Below, piece after piece: positions 23,092-35,639 of a stretch of DNA of 64,000 nucleotides. The first letter of the stretch is position 1; each line of letters opens with the position of its first letter. The stretch comes from Calliopsis andreniformis. Taxonomy: Eukaryota > Arthropoda > Insecta > Hymenoptera > Andrenidae. The notes below the pieces were generated by a model. It was not told where the DNA came from. It searched no databases and saw only the letters and a program-made list of their open reading frames with translations. The translations under genes were made by a program, and so were the position numbers. The DNA lies in NCBI RefSeq assembly GCF_051401765.1, contig NW_027480438.1:5580001-5644000 (forward strand), written 5' to 3'.

Positions 23092-26000
23092 CGTCCGCAA
23101 TCCACAACCCTCAATCCTCAATCCTCAATCTTCAATCATCAATATTCAATCCTCAATCCTCAATCCTCAATCCTCTATCCTCAATCCTCAATCCTGAAAT
23201 GTTCAATCCTCAATACCCAATCCTCAATCTTCAATCCTCAATCCTCAATCCTCAATCCTTAATCCTCAATCCTCGATCCTCAATCCTCAATCCTCAATCT
23301 TCAATCCTCAATACTCAATCTTTAATCCTCAATCCTCAGTCCTCAAACCTCAATTCTGAGTCCTCAGTCCTGAATCCTCAACCTTCAGCCCTCAGTCCTC
23401 AACAATCAGTTGTCAATACTCAGTCCTCAATAGAATATCCTCAATTCACAGCTTTCAATACTTAATACTCAATCTGCAATCTTCAAACCTCTATCCACAG
23501 ACATCAATTCTCATCACTCAACACTCAATACTCAGTCCTCAGTGTTCAATCCTCAATCCTCAATTCTCTATCTTCAATCCTCAATACTGAATCTTCAATC
23601 CTAAATCCTCAATCCTCAATCCTCAATCCTCAATCCTCAATCTTCAATCCTCAGTCCGCAATCCTCAATCGTCAATCTCCAATCCTGAATTGTCAATCTT
23701 CAATCCTCAATCCTCAATCCTCAATCCTCAATCCTCAATCCTCATTCTTCAATCCCCAATACCCAATCCTCAATCTTCAATCCTCAATCCTCAATCCTCA
23801 ATTCTCAACACTGAATCCTCAATCCTCAGACCTCAAGCATCAATACTCAACCCTCAGTCCTCGTCCGCAATCCACAACCCTCAATCCTCAATCCTCAATC
23901 TTCAATCATCAATATTCAATCTTCAATCCTCAATCCTCAATCCTCTATCCTCAATCCTCAATCCTGAATGTTCAATCCTCAATACCCAATCCTCAATCTT
24001 CAATCCTCAATCCTCAATCCTCAATCCTTAATCCTCAATCCTCGATCCTCAATCCTCAATCCTCAATCTTCAATCTTCAATCCTCAGTCCGCAATCCTCA
24101 ATCTTCGATCCTCAATCCTCAATCCTGAATCCTCAATCTTCAGCCCTCAGTCCTCAACAATCAGTTGTCAATCCTCAATCCTCAATACAACATCATCAAT
24201 TCACAGTTTTCAATACTCAATACTCAATCTGCTATCCTCAAATCTCTATCCACAAACACCAATGCTCATCACTCAACTCTCAACACTCCGTCCCCAATCC
24301 TCAATCCTCAATCCTCATTCTTCAATCCTCAATACCAAATCCTCAATCTTCAATCCTCAATCCTCAATTCGCAATCCTCAATCCTCAATCCTCAGACCTC
24401 AAGCATCAATACCCAACCCTCAGTCCTCGTCCTCAATCCTCAATCCTCAATCCTCAATCCTCAATCCTCTATCTTCAATCCTCAATACTCAACATTTAAT
24501 CCTCAATCCTCAGTCCTCAAACCTCAATTCTGAGTCCTCAGTCCTGAATCCTCAACCTTCAGCCCTCAGTCCTCAACAATCAGGTGTCAATCCTCAATCC
24601 TCAATAGAATATCACCAATTCACAGTTTTCAATACTCAATACTCAATCTGCAATCTTCAAATCTCTATCCACAAACATCAATTCTCATCACTCAACCCTC
24701 AACACTCAGTCCACAATCTTCAATCCTCAATCCTCAATCCTCAATCTTGAATCCTCAATACTCAATCTTCAATCCTGAATCCTCAATCCTCAATCCTCAA
24801 CACTCAATCCTCAATCGTCAATCCTCAATCCCCAATCCACAATCTTCAATCCTCTATCCTCAATCCTCAATCCTCAATCCTCAATCCTCAAACTTCAATC
24901 CTCAATACTCAACCTTCAATATGCAATCCTCAATCCTCAATCCTCAATTCTCAATACTCAATCGTCAATCTTCAATCCCCAATACTCAATCTTCAATCCT
25001 CAGTCCTGAATCCTCAATCCTCAATCCTCATTCTTCAATCCTCAATACCCAATCCTCAATCTTCAATCCTCAATCCTCAATCCTCAATCCTCAATCCTCA
25101 GTCCTCAAACCTCAATTCTGAGTCCTCAGTCCTGAATCCTCAACCTTCAGCCCTCAGTCCTCAACAATCAGGTGTCAATCCTCAATCCTCAATAGAATAT
25201 CACCAATTCACAGTTTTCAATACTCAATACTCAATCTGCAATCTTCAAATCTCTATCCACAAACATCAATTCTCTTCACTCAATCCTCAACACTCAGTCC
25301 CCAATCCTCAATATTCAATCCTCAATCCTCAATCCTCGATCCTCAATCCTCAACCTTCAATCCTCAATGCTCAATCTTCAATCCTCAATCCTCAATACTC
25401 AATCCTCAATTCTCAATCCTCAATCGTCAATCTTGAATCCTCTATACTCAATCTTCGATCCTCAGTCCTCAATCCTCAATCCTCAGTCCTCAGTCCTCAA
25501 TCCTCAATTCTCAATCCTCAATCCTCAATCCTCCATCCTCAATCCTCAATCCTCAATCTTCAATCCTCAGTCCGCAATGCTCAATCTTCAATCCTCAATC
25601 CTCAATCCTGGATCCTCAATCTCCAGCCCTCAGTCCTCAACAATCAGTTGTCAATCCCCAATCCTGAATACCACATCATCAATTCACAGTTTTCAATACT
25701 CAACACTCAATCTGCAATTTTCAAATCTCTATCCACAAACATCAATTCTCATCACTCATCCCTCAACACTCCGTCTCCAATCCTCAATCTTCAATCCTCA
25801 ATCCTCAATCCTCAATCCTCACTCCTCAATTTTCAATCCTCAATACTCAATCTTCAATCCTCAACCCTCAATCCTCAATCCTCAATCCTCAATCCTCAAT
25901 CCTCAATCCTCAACCCTCAATCATCAGTCCTGAAACCTCAATCCCGAATCCTCAATCCTGAATCCGCAAACTTCAGTCCTCAGTCCTCAACAATCAGTTG

Positions 26001-27350
26001 TCAATCCTCAATCATCAATAGAATATCCTCAATTCACAGTTATCAATACTCAATCCCCATTCTTCAGTCGTCAAATCTCAATCCACAAACATCAATCCTC
26101 ATCACTCAACCCTCAACACTCAGTCCTCAATCTTCAATCCCCAATCCTCAATCCTCAATCCTCAACCTTGAATCCTCAATACTCAATCTTCAATCCTCAA
26201 TGCTCAATTCCCAATCCTCAACACTCAATCCTCAATCCTCAATCCTCAATTCTCAATCATCAATACTCAATCCACAAACATCAATTCTCATCACTCAACG
26301 CTCAACACTCAGTCCTCAATCTTCAATCCTCAATCCTCAATCCTCAATCCTCAACCTTGAATCCTCAATACTCAATCTTCAATCCTCAATCCTCAATTCC
26401 CAATCCTCAACACTCAATCTTCAATCCTCAATCCTCAATTCTCAATCATCAATACTCAATCCTCAATCGTCAATCCTCAATCCTCAATCCTCAATCTTCA
26501 ATCCTCAATACTCAATCTTCAATACTCAATCCTCAATCCTCAATCCTCAATCCTCAATCCTCAATCCTCAATCCCCAATCCCAATTCCTCAATCCTCAAT
26601 CCTCAATCGTCAATCCTCAATCCTCAATCTTCAATCCTCAATACTCAATCTTCAATCCTCAATCCTCAATCCTCAATCCTCAATCCTCAATCCTCAATCC
26701 TCAATCTTCAATCCTCAATACTCAATCTTCAACCCTCAATCTTCAATCCTCAATCCTCTATCCTCATTCTTCAATCCTCAACACCCAATCCTCAGTCTTC
26801 AATCCTCAATCCTCAATCCTCAATTCTCAATCCACAATCCTCAATCCTCAATCCTCAGACCTCAAACGTCAATACTCTACCCTCAGTCCTCGTCCGCAAT
26901 CCACAACCCTCAATCCTCAATCCTCAATCTTCAATCATCAATATTCAATCTTCAATCCTCAATCCTCTATCCTCAATCCTCAATCCTGAATGTTCAATCC
27001 TCAATTCCCAATCCTCAATCTCCAATCCTCAATACTCAATCCTCAATCCTCAATCCTCAATCCTCAGTCCTCAATCCCCAATTCTCAACCGTCAATCCTC
27101 AATCCTCAGACATCAAACATCAATACTCAGACCTCAGCCCTCGTCCGCAATCCACAACCCTCAATCCTCAATCCTCAATCTTCAATCATCAATATTCAAC
27201 ATTCAATCCTCAATCCTCAATCTTCAATCCTCAATACTCAATCTTCAATACTCAATCCTCAATCCTCAATCCTCAATCCTCAATCCTCAATCCTCAATCC
27301 CCAATCCCAATTCCTCAATCCTCAATCCTCAATCCTCAATCGTCAATCCT
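23092..27350 (+). repeat. 4,462-bp tandem unit, copy 2
   Basis: This follows copy 1 closely. A 7-bp gain before 26022 moves the offset to 4,469, and a 321-bp gain between about 26560 and 26990 moves it to 4,790. It ends near 27350, where the sequence switches to a stretch matching 36.2 kb and 49.2 kb (TCAATACTGAATCTTC near 27348). The switch point is a mosaic junction. Confidence 0.8.
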
Positions 27351-28235
27351 CAATACTGAATCTTCAATCCTAAATCCTCAATCCTCAATCCTCGATCCTC
27401 AATCCTCAATCTTCAATCCTCAGTCCGCAATCCTCAATCTTCAATCCTCAATCCTCAATCCTGAATCCTCAACCTTCAGCCCTCAGTCCTCAACAATCAG
27501 TTGTCAATCCTCAATCCTCAATACAACATCATCAATTCACTGTTTTCAATACTCAATACTCAATCTGCAATCTTCAAATCTCTATCCACAAGCACCAATG
27601 CTCACAACTCAACCCTCAACACTCCGTCCCCAATCCTCAATCCTCAATCCTCATTCTTCAATTCTCAATACCAAATCCTCAATCTTCAATCCTCAATCCT
27701 CAATTCGCAATCCTCAATCCTCAATCCTCAGACCTCAAGCATCAATACCCAACCCTCTGTCCTCGTCCTCAATCCACAACCCTTAATCCTCAATCCGCAA
27801 TCTTCAATCATCAATATTCAACCTTCAATCTTCAATCCTCAATACTCAATCCTCAATTCTCAAACCTCAATCCTCAATCTTCAATCCTCAATACTCAATC
27901 TTCAACACTCAATCTTCAATCCTCAATCCTCAATCCTCATTCTTCAATCCTCAACACCCAATCCTCAATCTTCAATCCTCAATCCTCAATTCTCAATTCT
28001 CAATCCTCAGTCCTCAATCCTCAGACCTCAATCTTCAGTCCTCAGTCCTCAATCCTCAATCCTCAACCCTCAGCCCTCATCCTCATTCCTCAATTCTCAA
28101 TCCTCAATCCTCAATCCTCAATCTTCAACCCTCAATACTCAATCTTCAATCCTCATTCCCCAATCCTTAATCTTCAATCCTCAATCCTCAACCCTCAATC
28201 CTCAATCTTCAATCCTGAATCCTCAATCCTCAATC
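27351..28235 (+). repeat. Bridging segment between the 4.46-kb and 12.6-kb repeats
   Basis: It contains a subtype D module (anchor 27525) with TCACTGTTTTC and AAGCACCAATGCTC, shared with the modules at 36416, 49403 and 59585. The offset to the 36.4-kb copy is 8,891 bp. Further on, the stretch TCCCCAATCCTTAATC near 28157 is shared with 37308. The segment ends where the 12.6-kb unit begins. Confidence 0.7.
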
Positions 28236-31200
28236 CTCAATCCTCAATCCTCAATCTTCAATCCTCAATACTCAATCTTCAATCCTCAATCCTCAATCCT
28301 CAATCCTCAATCCTCAATCTTCAATCCTCAATAATCTATCTTCAATCCTCAATCCTCAATCCTCAATCCTCAGTCCTCATTCTTCGATCCTCAATACCCA
28401 ATCCTCAATCTTCAATCCTCGATCCTCAATCCTCAATTCGCAATCCTCAATCCTCAATCCTCAGACCTCAAGCATCAATACCCAACCCTCAGTCCTCGTC
28501 ATCAATCCGCAACCCTCAATCCTCAATCGTGAATCTTCATTCATCAATATTCAACCTTCAATCATCAATCCTCAATCTTCAATCCTCAATCCTCAATCCT
28601 CAATCCTCAATCCTCAATCCTCAGTACCCAATCCTCAATCCTCAATCCTCAATCCGCGATCCTCAATCCTCAATCGTTAATTCTCAATCCTCAGTCCTCA
28701 AACCTCAATCCTGAATCCTCAATCCTGAATCCTCAATCTTCAGCCCTCAGTCCTCAACAATCAGTTGTCAATCCTCAATCCTCAATAGAATATCACCAAT
28801 TCACAATTTTCAATACTCAATACTCAATCTGCAATCTTCAAATCTCTATCCACAAACATCAATTCTCATCACTCAACCCTCAACACTCAGTCCCCAATCC
28901 TCAATATTCAATCCTCAATCCTCAATCCTCGATCCTCAATTCTCAACCATCAATCCTCAATGCTCAATCTTCATTCCTCAATCCTCAATCTACAATCCTC
29001 AATACCCAATCTTCAACTCTCAATCTTCAATCCTCAATCCTCTATCCTCATTCTTCAATCCTCAACACCCAATCCTCAATCTTCAATCCTCAATCCTCAA
29101 TCCTCAATTCTCAATCCTCAATCCTGAATCCTCAGACCTCAAACATCAATACTCAACCCTCAGTCCTCGTCCGCAATCCACAACCCTCAATCCTCAATCC
29201 TCAATCTTCAATCATCAATATTCAATATTCAATCCTCAATCCTCAATCCTCTATCCTCAATCCTCAATCCTGAATGTTCAATCCTCAATACCCAATCCTC
29301 AATCTTCAATCCTCAATACTCAATCCTCAATCCTCAATCCTCAATCCTCAGTCCTCAAACCTCAATCCTGAAACCTCAATCCTGAATCCTCAATCTTCAG
29401 CCCTCAGTCCTCAACAATCAATTGTTAGTCCTCAATCCTCAATAGAATATACCCAATTCACAGTTTTCGATACTCAATCCCCAATCTTCAATCTTCAAAT
29501 CTCGATCCACAAACATCAATTCTCATCACTCAAAGCTCGACACTCAGTCCCCAATCCTCAATCTTCAATCCTCAATCATCAATCCTCAATCCTCAATCCT
29601 CAATCTTCAATCCTCAATACTCAATCTTCAATCCTCAATCCTCAATCTTCAATCCCCAATACCCAATCCTCAATCTTCAATCCTCAATCCTCAATCCTCA
29701 ATTCTCAACACTGAATCCTCAATCCTCAGACCTCAAGCATTAATACTCAACCCTCAGTCCTCGTCCGCAATCCACAACCCTCAATCCTCAATCCTCAATC
29801 TTCAATCATCAATATTCAATCCTCAATCCTCAATCCTCAATCCTCTATCCTCAATCCTCAATCCTGAAATGTTCAATCCTCAATACCCAATCCTCACTCT
29901 TCAATCCTCAATCCTCAATCCTCAATCCTTAATCCTCAATCCTCGATCCTCAATCCTCAATCCTCAATCTTCAATCCTCAATACTCAATCTTTAATCCTC
30001 AATCCTCAGTCCTCAAACCTCAATTCTGAGTCCTCAGTCCTGAATCCTCAACCTTCAGCCCTCAGTCCTCAACAATCAGTTGTCAATACTCAGTCCTCAA
30101 TAGAATATCCTCAATTCACAGCTTTCAATACTTAATACTCAATCTGCAATCTTCAAACCTCTATCCACAGACATCAATTCTCATCACTCAACACGCAATA
30201 CTCAGTCCTCAGTGTTCAATCCTCAATCCTCAATTCTCTATCTTCAATCCTCAATACTGAATCTTCAATCCTAAATCCCCAATCCTCAATCCTCAATCCT
30301 CAATCCTCAATCTTCAATCCTCAGTCCGCAATCCTCAATCGTCAATCTCCAATCCTGAATTGTCAATCTTCAATCCTCAATCCTCAATCCTCAATCCTCA
30401 ATCCTCAATCCTCATTCTCCAATCCCCAATACCCAATCCTCAATCTTCAATCCTCAATCCTCAATCCTCAATTCTCAACATTGAATCCTCAATCCTCAGA
30501 CCTCAAGCATCAATACTCAACCCTCAGTCCTCGTCCGCAATCCACAACCCTCAATCCTCAATCCTCAATCTTCAATCATCAATATTCAATCTTCAATCCT
30601 CAATCCTCAATCCTCTATCCTCAATCCTCAATCCTGAATGTTCAATCCTCAATACCCAATCCTCAATCTTCAATCCTCAATCCTCAATCCTCAATCCTTA
30701 ATCCTCAATCCTCGATCCTCAATCCTCAATCCTCAATCTTCAATCTTCAATCCTCAGTCCGCAATCCTCAATCTTCGATCCTCAATCCTCAATCCTGAAT
30801 CCTCAATCTTCAGCCCTCAGTCCTCAACAATCAGTTGTCAATCCTCAATCCTCAATACAACATCATCAATTCACAGTTTTCAATACTCAATACTCAATCT
30901 GCTATCCTCAAATCTCTATCCACAAACACCAATGCTCATCACTCAACTCTCAACACTCCGTCCCCAATCCTCAATCCTCAATCCTCATTCTTCAATCCTC
31001 AATACCAAATCCTCAATCTTCAATCCTCAATCCTCAATTCGCAATCCTCAATCCTCAATCCTCAGACCTCAAGCATCAATACCCAACCCTCAGTCCTCGT
31101 CCTCAATCCTCAATCCTCAATCCTCAATCCTCAATCCTCTATCTTCAATCCTCAATACTCAACATTTAATCCTCAATCCTCAGTCCTCAAACCTCAATTC

Positions 31201-31749
31201 TGAGTCCTCAGTCCTGAATCCTCAACCTTCAGCCCTCAGTCCTCAACAATCAGGTGTCAATCCTCAATCCTCAATAGAATATCACCAATTCACAGTTTTC
31301 AATACTCAATACTCAATCTGCAATCTTCAAATCTCTATCCACAAACATCAATTCTCATCACTCAACCCTCAACACTCAGTCCACAATCTTCAATCCTCAA
31401 TCCTCAATCCTCAATCTTGAATCCTCAATACTCAATCTTCAATCCTGAATCCTCAATCCTCAATCCTCAACACTCAATCCTCAATCGTCAATCCTCAATC
31501 CCCAATCCACAATCTTCAATCCTCTATCCTCAATCCTCAATCCTCAATCCTCAATCCTCAAACTTCAATCCTCAATACTCAACCTTCAATATGCAATCCT
31601 CAATCCTCAATCCTCAATTCTCAATACTCAATCGTCAATCTTCAATCCCCAATACTCAATCTTCAATCCTCAGTCCTGAATCCTCAATCCTCAATCCTCA
31701 TTCTTCAATCCTCAATACCCAATCCTCAATCTTCAATCCTCAATCCTCA

Positions 31750-31881
31750 ATCCTCAAATCTCAATCCTCAATCCCCAGTCCTCAGTCCTCAAACCTCAAT
31801 CCTCAACCCTCAGCCCTCATCCTCAATCCTCAATCCTCAATCCTCAATCCTCAATCCTCTATCTTCAATCCTCAATACTCA
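31750..31881 (+). repeat. 132-bp segment present here but absent from the 20.6- and 25.1-kb copies
   Basis: The offset between this copy and the 20-kb copy rises from 11,132 to 11,264 across this point. The extra 132 bp is 19 words with one minus-one slip (a TCAGCCC word followed by the 6-mer TCATCC). The copies at 44.3 kb and 54.5 kb also have it. It is therefore shared by the three later copies and groups them. Exact ends are approximate because flanking words are alike. Confidence 0.65.
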
Positions 31882-34479
31882 ACCTTTAATCCTCAATCCT
31901 CAGTCCTCAAACCTCAATTCTGAGTCCTCAGTCCTGAATCCTCAACCTTCAGCCCTCAGTCCTCAACAATCAGGTGTCAATCCTCAATCCTCAATAGAAT
32001 ATCACCAATTCACAGTTTTCAATACTCAATACTCAATCTGCAATCTTCAAATCTCTATCCACAAACATCAATTCTCTTCACTCAATCCTCAACACTCAGT
32101 CCCCAATCCTCAATATTCAATCCTCAATCCTCAATCCTCGATCCTCAATCCTCAACCTTCAATCCTCAATGCTCAATCTTCAATCCTCAATCCTCAATAC
32201 TCAATCCTCAATTCTCAATCCTCAATCGTCAATCTTGAATCCTCTATACTCAATCTTCGATCCTCAGTCCTCAATCCTCAATCCTCAGTCCTCAGTCCTC
32301 AATCCTCAATTATCAATCCTCAATCCTCAATCCTCCATCCTCAATCCTCAATCCTCAATCCTCAATCTTCAATCCTCAGTCCGCAATGCTCAATCTTCAA
32401 TCCTCAATCCTCAATCCTGGATCCTCAATCTCCAGCCCTCAGTCCTCAACAATCAGTTGTCAATCCCCAATCCTGAATACCACATCATCAATTCACAGTT
32501 TTCAATACTCAACACTCAATCTGCAATCTTCAAATCTCTATCCACAAACATCAATTCTCATCACTCATCCCTCAACACTCCGTCTCCAATCCTCAATCTT
32601 CAATCCTCAATCCTCAATCCTCAATCCTCACTCCTCAATTTTCAATCCTCAATACTCAATCTTCAATCCTCAACCCTCAATCCTCAATCATCAACCCTCA
32701 ATCCTCAATCCTCAACCCTCAATCATCAGTGCTGAAACCTCAATCCCGAATCCTCAATCCTGAATCCGCAAACTTCAGTCCTCAGTCCTCAACAATCAGT
32801 TGTCAATCCTCAATCCTCAATAGAATATCCTCAATTCACAGTTATCAATACTCAATCCCCATTCTTCAGTCGTCAAATCTCAATCCACAAACATCAATCC
32901 TCATCACTCAACCCTCAACACTCAGTCCTCAATCTTCAATCCCCAATCCTCAATCCTCAATCCTCAACCTTGAATCCTCAATACTCAATCTTCAATCCTC
33001 AATGCTCAATTCCCAATCCTCAACACTCAATCCTCAATCCTCAATCCTCAATTCTCAATCATCAATACTCAATCCACAAACATCAATTCTCATCACTCAA
33101 CGCTCAACACTCAGACCTCAATCTTCAATCCTCAATCCTCAATCCTCAATCCTCAACCTTGAATCCTCAATACTCAATCTTCAATCCTCAATCCTCAATT
33201 CCCAATCCTCAACACTCAATCTTCAATCCTCAATCCTCAATTCTCAATCATCAATACTCAATCCTCAATCGTCAATCTTCAATCCTCAATCCTCAATCTT
33301 CAATCCTCAATACTCAATCTTCAATACTCAATCCTCAATCCTCAATCCTCAATCCTCAATCCTCAATCCTCAATCCCCAATCCCAATTCCTCAATCCTCA
33401 ATCCTCAATCGTCAATCCTCAATCCTCAATCTTCAATCCTCAATACTCAATCTTCAATCCTCAATCCTCAATCCTCAATCCTCAATCCTCAATCCTCAAT
33501 CCTCAATCTTCAATCCTCAATACTCAATCTTCAACCCTCAATCTTCAATCCTCAATCCTCTATCCTCATTCTTCAATCCTCAACACCCAATCCTCAATCT
33601 TCAATCCTCAATCCTCAATCCTCAATTCTCAATCCACAATCCTCAGTCCTCAATCCTCAGACCTCAAACATCAATACTCTACCCTCAGTCCTCGTCCGCA
33701 ATCCACAACCCTCAATCCTCAATCCTCAATCTTCAATCATCAATATTCAATCTTCAATCCTCAATCCTCTATCCTCAATCCTCAATCCTGAATGTTCAAT
33801 CCTCAATACCCAATCCTCAATATCCAATCCTCAATACTCAATCCTCAATCCTCAATCCTCAATCCTCAATCTTCAATCCTCAATACTCAATCTTCAACCC
33901 TCAATCTTCAATCCTCAATCCTCTATCCTCATTCTTCAATCCTCAACACCCAATCCTCAATCTTCAATCCTCAATCCTCAATCCTCAATTCTCAATCCAC
34001 AGTCCTCAATCCTCATTCCTCAGACCTCAAACATCAATACTCTACCCTCAGTCCTCGTCCGCAATCCACAACCCTCAATCCTCAATCCTCAATTTTCAAT
34101 CATCAATATTCAATCTTCAATCCTCAATCCTCAATACTCTATCCTCAATCCTCAATCCTGAATGTTCAATCCTCAATACCCAATCCTCAATCTCCAATCC
34201 TCAATACTCAGTCCTCAATCCTCAATCCTCAATCCTCAGACCTTAATCCTCAATTCTCAATCCTCAATCCTCAATCCTCAGACCTCAAACATCAATACTC
34301 AACCCTCAGCCCTCGTCCGCAATCCACAACCCTCAATCCTCAATCCTCAATCTTCAATCATCAATATTCAATCTTCAATCCTCAATCCTCAATCCTCTAT
34401 CCTCAATCCTCTATCCTGAATGTTCAATCCTCAATACCCAATCCTCAACCTTCAATCCTCAATCCTCAATCCTCAATCC

Positions 34480-34487
34480 TCAAAACC
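34480..34487 (+). repeat. Plus-one phase-slip word TCAAAACC (lineage tag)
   Basis: One extra A makes an 8-mer. The same word at the same place in its segment occurs at 40524, 47467, 57649 and 62177, five in all. It is followed each time by a subtype B module whose anchor lies 113 bp after the start of the word. It marks segments that descend from one event. Confidence 0.85.
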
Positions 34488-35633
34488 TCAATCCTCAGTC
34501 CTGAAACCTCAATACCGAATCCTCAATCCTGAATCCTCAATCTTCAGCCCCCAGTCCTCAACAATCAATTGTCAGTCCTTAATCCTCAATAGAATATACC
34601 CAATTCTCAGTTTTCAATACTCAATCCCCAATCTTCAATCTTCAAATCTCAATCCACAAACATCAATTCTCATCACTCAACGCTCGACACTCAGTCTCCA
34701 ATCCTCAATCTTCAATCCTCAATCCTCAATCCTCAATCCTCAATCCTCAATCTTCAATCCTCAATACTCAATCTTCAATCCTCAATCCTCAAACCTGAAC
34801 CCTCAATCCTCAATACTCAATCCTCAATCGTCAGTCTCCAATCCTGAATTGTCAATCTTCAATCCTCAATCCTCAATCCTCAATCCTCAATCCTCATTCT
34901 TCAATCCCCAATACCCAATCCTCAATCTTCAATCCTCAATCCTCAATCCTCAATTCTCAACACTCAATCCTCAATCCTTAGACCTCAAGCATCAATACTC
35001 AACCCTCAGTCCTCGTCCGCAATCCACAACCCTCAATCCTCAATCCACAATCTTCAATCATCAATATTCAATCTTCAATCCTCAATCCTCAATCCTCTAT
35101 CCTCAAACCTCAATCCTGAATGTTCAACCCTCAATACCCAATCCTCAATCTTCAATCCTCAATACTCAATCCTCAATCCTCAATCCTAAATCCTCAGTCC
35201 TCAAACCTCAATCCTGAATCCTCAATCCTCAATCCTCAACCTTCAGCCCTCAGTCCTCAACAATCAATTGTCAGTCCTCAATCCTCAATAGAATATACCC
35301 AATTCACAGTTTTCAATACTCAATCCCCAATCTTCAATCTTCAAATCTCAATCCACAAACATCAATTCTCATCACTCAACGCTCGACACTCAGTCCCCAA
35401 TCCTCAATCTTCAATCCTCAATCCTCAATCCTCAGTCCTCAATTCTCAATCCTCATTCTTCAATCCCCAATACCCAATCCTCAACCTTCAATCCTCAATC
35501 CTCAATCCTAAATTCTCAACACTCCATCCTCAATCCTCGGACCTCAAGCATCAATACTCAACCCTCAGTCCTCGTCCGCAATCCACAACCCTCAATCCTC
35601 AATCCTCAACCTTCAATCATCAATATTCAATCT

Positions 35634-35639
35634 TCAATC
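35634..35639 (+). repeat. Minus-one phase-slip word TCAATC (lineage tag)
   Basis: A 6-bp word followed directly by TCAATCC. It is present also at 48621 and 58803. The otherwise matching segment near 63330 has a normal 7-bp word and one extra word instead. The slip therefore arose after, or was corrected in, one branch, and helps order the duplications. Confidence 0.8.
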
